Assembly: GCA_965230225.1 (NCBI GenBank) | Contig: CBDDKM010000003.1 | Span: 310,001-374,000, forward strand | From: CALSMU01 sp965230225 | Lineage (GTDB): Bacteria; Bacteroidota; Bacteroidia; Flavobacteriales_D; Parvicellaceae | Direction: 5' to 3' | Length of the DNA: 64,000 bases | Shown here: one piece after another, positions 15,253-23,647 of the stretch | How the letters are laid out: each line of letters starts with the position of its first letter | Position numbering within the stretch: the stretch's first letter is position 1 | Notes under the pieces: generated by a model | Databases searched by the model: none | What the model was told of the DNA's origin: nothing | Seen by the model: the letters and a program-made list of their open reading frames with translations, nothing else | Made by a program: the position numbers and the translations under genes

Positions 15253-17709
15253 TTATCTTCTTTTTCTCTTAAAAAGATCATTCATTCTCTTCTTATTAGG
15301 AGGTTCCTCTTCTGTGTAATATCCACTACCGTAGGTGTTATAACCGTACCCATAGCCATATCCGTACCCATAGCCATAATTACCTCCTGATGCGCTTCTT
15401 TGTATGTCAACTGCATTAAGAATTACAGATAATTTATGAATTTTATTTTCATTAATCAACCGATCTACGTTTTGTACAAAGTTCTTTCGGGAATAATTTG
15501 CTTTAAAGATGTAGATTGGATAGTCTGCTTTTTGAATGATAGGAATCCCGTCAGTAACTAGCCCAACAGGAGGGTTGTCAATGATTACCATATCATACGT
15601 TTTTTGAAGTTCTTCAATGATTACATCTAAACGGCCATTGATGATTAACTCAGAAGGGTTTGGAGGGATTGGACCAGCGGTGATAAAATCAAGTCCACTA
15701 AGGGCACTGTTCTGAATGCAATTGTCAATATTATCTTTTCCAATTAGAAGAGTACTCATTCCTTTCTTATTCTCTGTGCCAAAACCAAGGTGAATTTTTG
15801 GTTTTCTCATGTCCAGATCAAGAATAACTACTTTTTTTCCTGAATATGCCATGATTCCAGCAAGGTTAAGAGCAACAAATGTTTTTCCTTCACCGGAAAT
15901 AGTACTAGTAATAGCTATGGTTTTAGGCTTATCTTCATTATTAACGAATTGAAGATTGGTTCTAACAGAACGAAAGGATTCGGTAATTACAGATTTTGGA
16001 CTCTTATCAATAATAAGCTGTGATATTGGAATGTTCTTTTTGTATTTCGGGATGATTCCTAGTATTCCAACTGAAGCCTGAGTAAGCTTGGTAATTTCAT
16101 TTAAAGAGGTGATTTGGTCATGAGTCATGTACTTGATTATCGTTAAAATAATCGAAACCAGTAAAGCTGCTAAAACTCCAATTAGGTAGGTGTATCCAGA
16201 GCTAGGAGAAATTGGTGCATGTGGAAGAGTTGCTTCTCTTAAAATCTCATTGTGTGTGGTGAGTCCTGCACTCGTTAATCGGTATTCGGCTTCCTTCTCT
16301 AGTAATAGGGTGTAATATTTGTTATTTATTTGAAGTATTCGCTCTAATCGTGCTAATTCTAATTCTTTTTCTGGAAGAGAAATCAACTGTAATTCTATAT
16401 CGGAAATTTTACTTTCCAGTGTGACCTTTTTCTCTTCAATATCTGTGTTAACGATCTCAATTGCCTGGATAATGAGTTTTATCTGTCGATCTATTTTCTT
16501 TTGTAGTAAAACAACATTGTCGTTTTCTGCCGTTGCTGATCTCAATAATTTTTCCTTTTCATCAATTTTTTTCTGGAGATCAACAATCAAATTGTCCATT
16601 GAAGCCGGGAACTTTTTACCAATAAGAAATGGAAGAAGGTCATAAATATTGGGTTCCTTATCGTAATTGGTAAATGATTTTTTTAGTTCATTTAACAATT
16701 TAAGTTCAATATCAATGTCCAAAATTTCGGCATCTAGAATTTCAATTTGAGATAGGAAAGAGGTGGTAAGTCCTTTCGAATCATGAATCTCATTTTCTTT
16801 CTGAAAGATCTGAATTAGTTTCTCACTTTCGATAAGACGCTGTTCTACCGAGTCTTTTTGTGACTTGATAAAATCTACGATGTTATCCGAACTAGTACTT
16901 TTTCTTTCCAGCGAAAACTGGTCGTATACCGATGCTAGTTCGTTAACCAGGTTTTTTGTTAGATATCTGTTCTCGTGCTGAAAATTAATTTTGATGGTAT
17001 TGGCTTCACTATTTTCTATGGTAACCTTTAGGTTTTGTATTAATTGATTACTAATTGTTTTAGGGTTGTTGATAATGAAATAAACCTCGTTTTCATCAAT
17101 TAGCTTGTCAAATTTGTCCAGGTGAGAGATTCTGAACCTACCAGTAAATTCTTTACAGTTTATCGCTTCGTTATTGTCAAACTCTTCCTCAGTTAGAAAA
17201 TGTTGATTTTCATTTTTAATGCTGTATTTCCCATTTTTCTTTTCAATGAATAGTTTCTTATTAAGAATACTGGAGTCTTGAATAGAAATGTCTTCTAATC
17301 GAAATGGTGTAATGTAATATAGGTCTTTGGTTAGTATTTCTCCTTTAGAAAAGTACCCTACTTTTAAATCAATATTATTAATGGCTCGTTCAAATAGAAG
17401 TGGAGATCTTAATAATTCGATTTCTGATTTTAATCCTGAATTATCCGAAAATTGAGAGTAAACGTTTAGTAAATCACTAGCCTGATTCTTTTTTTGAATT
17501 TGAATGGTAAGGTTCGATTCATAGATAGGTGGAGTATACCTTAAAAATAGGTATGAGGTACCACCAGCCAGGGAAAATAAGATGATGTAAATCCATAGAC
17601 TTTTTCGAACATGCCTTAAGAATAATCCAATTTCAAAATCGTTACTAAAACTGGATATACGCTCTCGGTACCTTTCGAACTTTTGATTTTGAGAATCTTC
17701 CGAAATCAT
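15253..17709 (-). CDS. Wzc-type polysaccharide co-polymerase and tyrosine autokinase
   Basis: This 818-residue inner-membrane protein controls chain length and export of capsular or exopolysaccharide. The order is Wzz-like N-terminal domain with a first membrane helix (about residues 37-55), a long periplasmic coiled coil (roughly 270-480), a second helix (YLIGVLAALLVSIILTI, about 507-523), then a cytoplasmic BY-kinase domain. That domain has Walker A ISGEGKTFVAL, Walker A' VVILDLDMRKPK and Walker B MVIIDNPP. The tail is tyrosine-rich (GYGYGYGYGYGY, then YNTYGSGYY), the usual site of autophosphorylation, encoded by an 18-bp direct repeat. The start ATG overlaps the wza-type gene by 4 bp. Confidence 0.93.
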   Translation of the reverse strand: MISEDSQNQKFERYRERISSFSNDFEIGLFLRHVRKSLWIYIILFSLAGGTSYLFLRYTPPIYESNLTIQIQKKNQASDLLNVYSQFSDNSGLKSEIELLRSPLLFERAINNIDLKVGYFSKGEILTKDLYYITPFRLEDISIQDSSILNKKLFIEKKNGKYSIKNENQHFLTEEEFDNNEAINCKEFTGRFRISHLDKFDKLIDENEVYFIINNPKTISNQLIQNLKVTIENSEANTIKINFQHENRYLTKNLVNELASVYDQFSLERKSTSSDNIVDFIKSQKDSVEQRLIESEKLIQIFQKENEIHDSKGLTTSFLSQIEILDAEILDIDIELKLLNELKKSFTNYDKEPNIYDLLPFLIGKKFPASMDNLIVDLQKKIDEKEKLLRSATAENDNVVLLQKKIDRQIKLIIQAIEIVNTDIEEKKVTLESKISDIELQLISLPEKELELARLERILQINNKYYTLLLEKEAEYRLTSAGLTTHNEILREATLPHAPISPSSGYTYLIGVLAALLVSIILTIIKYMTHDQITSLNEITKLTQASVGILGIIPKYKKNIPISQLIIDKSPKSVITESFRSVRTNLQFVNNEDKPKTIAITSTISGEGKTFVALNLAGIMAYSGKKVVILDLDMRKPKIHLGFGTENKKGMSTLLIGKDNIDNCIQNSALSGLDFITAGPIPPNPSELIINGRLDVIIEELQKTYDMVIIDNPPVGLVTDGIPIIQKADYPIYIFKANYSRKNFVQNVDRLINENKIHKLSVILNAVDIQRSASGGNYGYGYGYGYGYGYNTYGSGYYTEEEPPNKKRMNDLFKRKRR
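15344..15378 (-). repeat. 18-bp tandem repeat encoding the Gly-Tyr tail of the Wzc-type kinase
   Basis: A 17-nt sequence (plus-strand CCGTACCCATAGCCATA) occurs at 15344-15360 and again at 15362-15378, an 18-bp period. Each unit codes for three Gly-Tyr pairs, so gain or loss of a unit would alter the number of phosphorylatable tyrosines in frame. Confidence 0.8.
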
Positions 17710-18476
17710 GGGTTATTCAGTGTACGAAGAGTAGCCCAAACGAATAATGTGCTTGATAATAATGATACCACTGGTGTAATGTCGGCTAAAGCTTCTCTCG
17801 CTAGATTTGGTACAGGCTCAACATATACAATGTCATTTGCTTGTACAATCATATCAGCATTATTTATACCATCAATTGTAGATAAGTCTATTAGGTATAT
17901 TTCTTTTTTCTTAGAAGTGTTTCTGATCACTTTAATTCGGTTTGCTCTACCTTGCCCTGCGATTCCTCCAACCAAAGCAATAGCTTCTATTAATGTAGTG
18001 TTGTTGTTTGTTAAATTAACAACCTTGGCAGAGCTTCCCGTTCCTGGGAAAACAATAACTCTTTGGTTAGTAACCTCTAACTGAATGAAGGGGTCAACGT
18101 AGAAGTTCGAAAACTTTTCTTCTAAAAATGTTTCGGCTTCTCTGATTGTTTTTCCAACAAGAGGTACATTTCCAATAATAGGTAGTTTGGCTGTGCTATC
18201 AGGTTGAATACTATAGCTGATAGCGTTTCTAGACATTAATAAGTTTTGTGCATTTCCTTTTTGTCCGGATGCTAAATCAATTACTACGAATCCATCGTTA
18301 GAGTATAATCTAAAGCTAAGAATATCGTTTACAGATAGAATGTATTCATCCTGAGGAACTTTTGGAGGCTCGTCAAAAACAAAACCTTTTGGGGTTTTCA
18401 GCATTACGTGTGAGTTGATGGTACAACTGCTAAAGAATACCAATCCTGATAAAACTATGGCCAATAACTGCTTCAT
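17706..18476 (-). CDS. Wza-type polysaccharide export lipoprotein
   Basis: This is an outer-membrane polysaccharide export protein of 256 residues from the ATG at 18474-18476. A lipoprotein signal ends in FFSSC (Cys18). It is followed by the export domain (QDEYILSVNDILSFRLYSNDG), a PIIGNVPLVGKTIREAE stretch and an SLBB-like segment (VIVFPGTGSSAKVVNLTNNN). A hydrophobic C-terminal segment (TPVVSLLSSTLFVWATL) may cross the outer membrane as the Wza helix does. The upstream in-frame extension to 18521 would destroy the signal peptide and lies across the promoter, so it was rejected. It is the first gene of the wza-wzc-rfbC-wecA-like operon. Confidence 0.9.
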   Translation of the reverse strand: MKQLLAIVLSGLVFFSSCTINSHVMLKTPKGFVFDEPPKVPQDEYILSVNDILSFRLYSNDGFVVIDLASGQKGNAQNLLMSRNAISYSIQPDSTAKLPIIGNVPLVGKTIREAETFLEEKFSNFYVDPFIQLEVTNQRVIVFPGTGSSAKVVNLTNNNTTLIEAIALVGGIAGQGRANRIKVIRNTSKKKEIYLIDLSTIDGINNADMIVQANDIVYVEPVPNLAREALADITPVVSLLSSTLFVWATLRTLNNP

Positions 18477-18492
18477 AGAAGAATATTTTGAA

Positions 18493-18522
18493 CAAATGTA
18501 TAAATAAATATTATAAATCAAA
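18493..18522 (-). promoter_or_regulatory. Promoter of the wza-wzc polysaccharide operon
   Basis: On the minus strand TTTG (18519-18522) and TACATTTG (18493-18500) are 18 nt apart, a full match to the Bacteroidota consensus. The predicted transcript start is about 10 nt before the lipoprotein ATG. Confidence 0.7.
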
Positions 18523-18547
18523 AAGTACTTTGAAATTCAAAGTGAAA

Positions 18548-19726
18548 TTATTTCAATAATTTGTAATAAAGGTTTTCCATATCATTTACTAATCTGGTAT
18601 AATGAAACTTATCAAATACATGATTCCCATTTTGTCCAAATGATATTCTTAGTTCATCATCATTTATTAGTTGAAGTAATTGCTTGGAAAAGGTTCTATA
18701 GTCGTTTACATCAGAAAGAAAAGCTGATTTGTTTGGGATCACTACATTTTCAATTCCTCCAACGTTTGTACTTACTATTGGTTTGCCAGCCGCCTGGGCC
18801 TCTATAAGGCTAACCGGAGTACCTTCATTTTTGGAAGTGAGGCATATAATATCCAATCCGGATAAGGCAATATCTACTTCTCTAATCCAACTAGTAAATG
18901 TTAAAGGTGTTTTTTTTAAGTTTTCTGGAGTAGAGTATTCAATATCTTTTGCCTGACAAAGAAGTTCTAATTCATTTCTAGATTCACCATCACCTATGAT
19001 AAAGAACCTTACTTTTTTAGAGGTATTCTTTAATATGCTATTTACAACCTCCAAGAAGAATGCATGATTTTTTATCGGTACTAACCTGCCAATAATTCCA
19101 ATCGCAAGCTCATCATCATCGAGTTTCCATTTGTTTCTGAATTCACTCCTCTTTGCCTCAGTATTCTCCCTAAACCTATTTAAGTCAAAACCAAGTGGGA
19201 TTACTTCAATTTTACCAGGTGAGCAAATCTTATGAGTTTCCGATAATTCTTGTTTCTGTATATCACTTATAGCAATAATTCGAGTAGATTTTTTAGCCAT
19301 GTTTCGCTCAATGGATTTATACATTTGCGTTTTAGCTTTTCCAAAATAGGAGTGAAAAACATGGCCATGAAAAGTGTGTAGAATAACAGGGACTTTCATT
19401 TTATGTGCAGCTAACCTACCAAGTGCTCCCGCTTTTGAGGCATGAGTATGAACGATATCCGGTTTAAAATCAGCAATTATTTCTTTTAACTTCTTATAGG
19501 CAATTCGATCATTTTTAATGTTAATTTCCCTTTTCATTTCAGGGATAATGATTGGTTCAAGTCCAAGGTTGTTTACAATAAACTGGGAACTATCTTCGGA
19601 AATATCCTTTTCTCCTCCCACCAGCAATGTTTCAAAATCATCAGAAAGAAATTTCGACAAATAAGCTGCATTGTAGGTAGGACCTCCTATGTTAAATCGA
19701 TTGATTATTCGAAGTACTTTTGGCAT
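18548..19726 (-). CDS. Family 4 glycosyltransferase
   Basis: This 392-residue GT-B glycosyltransferase transfers a sugar from a nucleotide donor, probably during surface polysaccharide assembly at the inner face of the membrane. The GT4 features are an N-terminal glycine-rich start (NRFNIGGPTYNAAYLSK), a mid-protein VHTHASKAGALGR, and the C-terminal donor-binding E-x7-E region in SKNEGTPVSLIEAQAAGKP. IGIIGRLVPIKN marks the domain boundary. The start ATG at 19724-19726 is preferred over a TTG one codon earlier. It has its own -7 box upstream and stands before the wza operon in the same direction. The sugar specificity cannot be read from the sequence. Confidence 0.9.
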   Translation of the reverse strand: MPKVLRIINRFNIGGPTYNAAYLSKFLSDDFETLLVGGEKDISEDSSQFIVNNLGLEPIIIPEMKREINIKNDRIAYKKLKEIIADFKPDIVHTHASKAGALGRLAAHKMKVPVILHTFHGHVFHSYFGKAKTQMYKSIERNMAKKSTRIIAISDIQKQELSETHKICSPGKIEVIPLGFDLNRFRENTEAKRSEFRNKWKLDDDELAIGIIGRLVPIKNHAFFLEVVNSILKNTSKKVRFFIIGDGESRNELELLCQAKDIEYSTPENLKKTPLTFTSWIREVDIALSGLDIICLTSKNEGTPVSLIEAQAAGKPIVSTNVGGIENVVIPNKSAFLSDVNDYRTFSKQLLQLINDDELRISFGQNGNHVFDKFHYTRLVNDMENLYYKLLK

Positions 19727-19742
19727 CAAAATATATTCTGTG

Positions 19743-19750
19743 CAAATGTA
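19743..19750 (-). promoter_or_regulatory. -7 box of the GT4 gene
   Basis: The minus strand reads TACATTTG, matching TAnnTTTG, 16 nt before the ATG. There is no clear -33 TTG. Confidence 0.5.
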
Positions 19751-19820
19751 ACTTTTTGAATAAAAAAGGGATAAGTATGAGGGGTATTTTTGATGTAATA
19801 CCTAATATCACTGATTTAAC

Positions 19821-21680
19821 TTAGAAATAGTACTTCTTTAACCAGTTTTGGAAAACTAGTAAAGCCCATGTGGAAGAGACAGAATCTCCGGGGCTATTCG
19901 AGTATAATTGATTCTTTATTTTTTCCACTTCCCCCCAATTTAAGAACCCCTGTTCTCTTATCAGTGTTTCGTTAAAGACATGTTCGTTAAGGTGTGATCG
20001 AAGATCATTTTTGAACCATTTTAAAAGTGGAATTTCAAATCCTTGTTTTCCCCGATTAAAAATTTCTTGAGGTAATTCTTCTGCAAAGGCTTCTTTGAGA
20101 ACCTTTTTTCTGTTAGAATGATCGATTTTGTAGTGGTCTGGAAGGGAGAAAACGTATTCAACCAATTCGTGATCCAGAAATGGGGTGCGAACTTCCAGAC
20201 TATTGGCCATGCTCATGGAATCTACCTTTCTTAACATGTCATTAGGTAGTACAAGATTGAAATCTGTATAGAGATAATCGTTAAATGAGTCGATCTTTTT
20301 AGGTAAAATCTCTTTTACAATATCAGAATAGGATGATTGAATGACCAGTTTGCTGGCTTTTTCCTTTTTCATGAAGGAGGCCCAAAGCTCATACCTATCG
20401 TGAGATGAAAGTTTTAATCCTTCCGAATACTTTTGAATTTGCCTACTTAAGTTACCCAACTTACTGTTTCTGGATTTAGGTAACAGAGAGTAGAGTGGTT
20501 TTCCAGCTTTAATTAAACTATTCTTTACATTACTTTGGCTGGCCTGGAAGAGAGCCTGGTGCTTGTTGTATCCACTAAATAATTCATCAGCACCATCTCC
20601 CGAAAGAGCTACAGTAATGTTGTTTTTAGTGTTTTTGCAAAGAATAAAAACATTTATGGCAGAGGAGTCTGCAAAGGGTTCGTCCAAATAATCCAGAACC
20701 TGTTCAAAATGATCAAAAATGTCTTGGTTTGATAACGAAAACACAGTATGTTTTGAACCTATTTTTTTGGAGACGATTTTGGCAAATTCAGTTTCATCAA
20801 ATAATGGTTCGTCTTTAAAACCTATCGAAAACGTACTGAGCTGGTCTGTTAGTTTAGATGCTATTGTTGCAATAACTGAGGAGTCAATACCACCGCTTAA
20901 GAAGCTACCTATAGGCACATCGGCAATCATTCTTTTTTCCACAGCGCTTTTTACAAGGTCTTTGACCTTTCCTTTTGCCGTGTCATAGGAATCCGTAGAA
21001 GTCTTCTGATTCAAGTAGTACTGATAATATTTATCAACCGAAACTTTACCATTGGTGATTTTGATGAAATGCCCAGGTTTTAGCTTCCAAACATTTTTCA
21101 AAATGGTGTTAGGCTCAGGGATATAGTTAAACTGAAAAAAACTGGTTAATGCAGCTCTGTTTATTTGCTTATCTATACCATAAGCTAAAATGGACTTCAT
21201 TTCCGAAGCAAATATTAGTTGATCTTGATCGAGGTAGTAGAGTAGTGGCTTAATTCCAAATCTGTCTCTAGAAATTAACCAACTTTTTTCCTGATCATCA
21301 TAAAAGCAAAAGCTGAAAAAACCATTAAGTAAATCCAACGCTTTTTCCTTGTGTTTAATCAGTAAATGCAGTAATACTTCTGTATCACTCCCCGTATTAA
21401 ATGAAACTTCTGGTAAGTCATTTTTTAAAGTCTGGAAGTTGTAAATCTCACCGTTGAAAACCAGAGTATATCTTCCAGTAGGGTCCGTCATTGGTTGGTT
21501 TGCACTACTGGAAACGTCGATAATTGATAATCTTGTGTGTCCTAAAACTCCACCTTGAACTAATTTATGTTCAGAATTGTCAGGTCCTCTTTTATCCAAG
21601 ACACTCAGAGCCTTCTCAATATGGCTTTCAAATGGTATGTTCTTGTCTGACAATTGAATGCCTCCTGTAATTCCGCACAT
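19821..21680 (-). CDS. asnB: Glutamine-dependent asparagine synthetase-type amidotransferase
   Basis: From the ATG at 21678-21680 the protein has 619 residues and begins MCGITGG. Cys2, freed by Met removal, is the class II glutaminase nucleophile. The N-terminal glutaminase domain (1 to about 210) contains RGPDNSEH, HTRLSIID and NGEIYN. The synthetase domain follows with the PP-loop SGGIDSS, the acidic SIGFKDE and DEPFADSSA. An open frame to 21806 exists but would bury Cys2, so it was rejected. AsnB makes asparagine from aspartate. The same family inside polysaccharide loci can amidate uronic acids (WbpS type), and the location between glycosyltransferase genes leaves that open. It is divergent from dacB. 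Confidence 0.9.
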   Translation of the reverse strand: MCGITGGIQLSDKNIPFESHIEKALSVLDKRGPDNSEHKLVQGGVLGHTRLSIIDVSSSANQPMTDPTGRYTLVFNGEIYNFQTLKNDLPEVSFNTGSDTEVLLHLLIKHKEKALDLLNGFFSFCFYDDQEKSWLISRDRFGIKPLLYYLDQDQLIFASEMKSILAYGIDKQINRAALTSFFQFNYIPEPNTILKNVWKLKPGHFIKITNGKVSVDKYYQYYLNQKTSTDSYDTAKGKVKDLVKSAVEKRMIADVPIGSFLSGGIDSSVIATIASKLTDQLSTFSIGFKDEPLFDETEFAKIVSKKIGSKHTVFSLSNQDIFDHFEQVLDYLDEPFADSSAINVFILCKNTKNNITVALSGDGADELFSGYNKHQALFQASQSNVKNSLIKAGKPLYSLLPKSRNSKLGNLSRQIQKYSEGLKLSSHDRYELWASFMKKEKASKLVIQSSYSDIVKEILPKKIDSFNDYLYTDFNLVLPNDMLRKVDSMSMANSLEVRTPFLDHELVEYVFSLPDHYKIDHSNRKKVLKEAFAEELPQEIFNRGKQGFEIPLLKWFKNDLRSHLNEHVFNETLIREQGFLNWGEVEKIKNQLYSNSPGDSVSSTWALLVFQNWLKKYYF

Positions 21681-21732
21681 TTTGGTGTGAATTTTGGCTA
21701 AAAATAAACATTCTTCTTGTTTGGAGAATTTA

Positions 21733-21740
21733 TAAATTTG
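21733..21740 (+). promoter_or_regulatory. -7 box of dacB
   Basis: TAAATTTG (TAnnTTTG) ends 6 nt before the chosen ATG at 21747, so transcription should begin at or next to the start codon. The site lies inside the palindrome AATTTATAAATT. Confidence 0.5.
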
Positions 21741-21746
21741 AGAATT

Positions 21747-23228
21747 ATGTTTAGACTGACCTCTATTCTGTTGATATTGACACTCTTTGTCCAAAGCTAT
21801 GGTCAAACGCGATCACGGAGGAATTCCATTGATCGAGCAATCCAAACCATGATGACCGATCCAGCGCTAAAAAATGCTTCGGTAAGTGTGTTGGTAATGG
21901 ATGTGGACTCTAATCAGGTGATATCCGAATTTCACCCTGACCAAAGTTTGGTAACAGCATCTACCATGAAGGTAATTACTACTGCTACAGCATTGGAGGT
22001 TCTAGGTGCGTTTAAAACGTTTAAAACCAAAATTGCATACGATGGGGAAATAGACACGATAAATAAGGTGTTGAATGGTAATATCTATATCATTGGAGGT
22101 GGTGATCCAACACTTGGAAGCAAGTATTTTACAAAAGAGAATACCGGGTTAATGGAAGAATGGGCTTCGGTAATTCTGGATCTTGGAATTGATTCTATTT
22201 CAGGTAGAGTAATAGGTGACGCGAGTTATTTCTCCGATGAATATGTAGCATCTACCTGGAGTTGGGGAGATTTAGGAAACTATTATGGAACGGGAACTTC
22301 CGGACTTTCTATTTATGATAATACCGTGGAGTTTGATTTTACTTCAGGCCCTAATAAAGGAGATTCTACATGGGTAATGTGCTACGAACCCTATACCTCG
22401 GATTTGAAAGTGTTTAATAGAGTGATTGCTTCTGATACTAAAAAGGACGAGGCCTATATCTATGGAGCTCCATATGACCCTGTTAGAATAATTAAAGGGC
22501 GTATTCCAAAAGGGAAGGAGAATTTCATTGTAAAAGGTTCGATGCATGATCCTGCTTATGTAGCATCGTTTGAGTTGGAATGTACTTTGTGGGAGAGTGG
22601 GATAAAGGTTGCAGGTCCTGCCACAACGCTTAGGTCAATAGAAATGTTAGGAGATAGTGTTTCCAATGACTTAACCACTGTATTGGTGAGAAAATCACCA
22701 CCGGTTACCAAGGTGGTATACTGGACCAATTTGATCTCTAACAACTTGTTTGCGGAGCATTTGTTGAAGCACGTGGGCGTGGCAAAGTATCATGATGGAA
22801 GTGTGTTTTCTTCCACATTGGCCGTGATGAAATATTGGAAAGGAAAAGGGATTGATATGACTGGGTTTTATATGAATGATGGAAGTGGATTATCCAGGTC
22901 AAATGCAGTTACATCCAGACAGTTGGTTGAGATCTTAAATTATATGAAAACCAAAAGTAAGTACGCTAAGTCTTTCATGACGTCTTTGCCAGTTTGTGGA
23001 AAAACAGGAACATTAAAATCTTTGGGGCGAAAAAGCAGTATTTATGGTAATCTAAAGGCTAAAAGTGGAACCATGACCAGAGTGAAGAGCTATGCAGGTT
23101 ATGTTACCAGTGCTTCCGGTAGAAATATGTCTTTTGCAATAATTATTAATAATTACAATTGCAGCTCTTATCAAGTGTCTAAAAAAATGGAGCGTGTAAT
23201 GATAGCGATGGGAGATTTTACCGGCTAA
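21747..23228 (+). CDS. dacB: D-alanyl-D-alanine carboxypeptidase/endopeptidase (PBP4 type)
   Basis: This 493-residue periplasmic penicillin-binding protein trims or cleaves peptide cross-links of peptidoglycan. A signal peptide (MFRLTSILLILTLFVQSYGQ) is followed by the class C domain. The nucleophile Ser72 sits in STMK, the SxN motif in GSGLSRSN, and the KTG-type box as KSGT in LKAKSGTMTRVKSYAGY. The large insertion typical of PBP4 lies between the first two motifs. I chose the ATG at 21747 because a -7 box ends 6 nt upstream and the upstream TTG adds residues before the signal. The last 11 bp overlap the convergent GNAT gene. It is divergent from asnB across 66 bp. Confidence 0.93.
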   Translation: MFRLTSILLILTLFVQSYGQTRSRRNSIDRAIQTMMTDPALKNASVSVLVMDVDSNQVISEFHPDQSLVTASTMKVITTATALEVLGAFKTFKTKIAYDGEIDTINKVLNGNIYIIGGGDPTLGSKYFTKENTGLMEEWASVILDLGIDSISGRVIGDASYFSDEYVASTWSWGDLGNYYGTGTSGLSIYDNTVEFDFTSGPNKGDSTWVMCYEPYTSDLKVFNRVIASDTKKDEAYIYGAPYDPVRIIKGRIPKGKENFIVKGSMHDPAYVASFELECTLWESGIKVAGPATTLRSIEMLGDSVSNDLTTVLVRKSPPVTKVVYWTNLISNNLFAEHLLKHVGVAKYHDGSVFSSTLAVMKYWKGKGIDMTGFYMNDGSGLSRSNAVTSRQLVEILNYMKTKSKYAKSFMTSLPVCGKTGTLKSLGRKSSIYGNLKAKSGTMTRVKSYAGYVTSASGRNMSFAIIINNYNCSSYQVSKKMERVMIAMGDFTG

Positions 23229-23619
23229 ATCTAAGAAACGTTATTGGACTTTTTAGCTCCTCAAATCCAAATTTTTGATAGTAAGGTATAAGCTCTTCTT
23301 TGCAGTACAATTCGAAATCGTTTACAAGACTCAATTCTGGGTGATCTATAATGTGATTCATTATCATAGAACCTAACCCCTTGTGGTAAAACTCAGGAGC
23401 AATTACAACATCAAGGATTAAGGCTTTAAAAGCTTTATCCGAAAGAACTCTGGCAAACCCTATCAATTGATTGTTTTTCTTTAGCCCAATATTCAAGGTG
23501 GAGTTCTTTAGGGCAATTTTTAAATCCTTTTTACTTCTATTAGCTGTCCACCAAAGAGAGGAGTAGATAGAGTATAACTCATCAAAATCCGTTTCATTTA
23601 TGGTGTACACAAATTCCAT
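23218..23619 (-). CDS. GNAT-family N-acetyltransferase
   Basis: This 133-residue single-domain acetyltransferase of the GNAT fold moves an acetyl group from acetyl-CoA to an amine. The acetyl-CoA loop is recognisable in DVVIAPEFYHKGLGSMIMNHII, and a final YYQKFGFEEL strand closes the fold. No substrate can be predicted. It lies 28 bp downstream of menD in the same direction, so it may be the last gene of the menaquinone operon without a role in the pathway. Its end overlaps dacB by 11 bp. Start ATG 23617-23619. Confidence 0.87.
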   Translation of the reverse strand: MEFVYTINETDFDELYSIYSSLWWTANRSKKDLKIALKNSTLNIGLKKNNQLIGFARVLSDKAFKALILDVVIAPEFYHKGLGSMIMNHIIDHPELSLVNDFELYCKEELIPYYQKFGFEELKSPITFLRFSR

Positions 23620-23647
23620 TTTTTTTGAAATTTTGGTAAGTAGAGAA

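Noticed and set aside
15344..15378. Phase-variable frameshift switch in the Wzc-type gene
   Set aside because: The repeat period is 18 bp, so slippage keeps the frame; only the tyrosine count would change.
21681..21806. N-terminal extension of asnB
   Set aside because: It would hide Cys2, which must follow Met for class II glutaminase activity.
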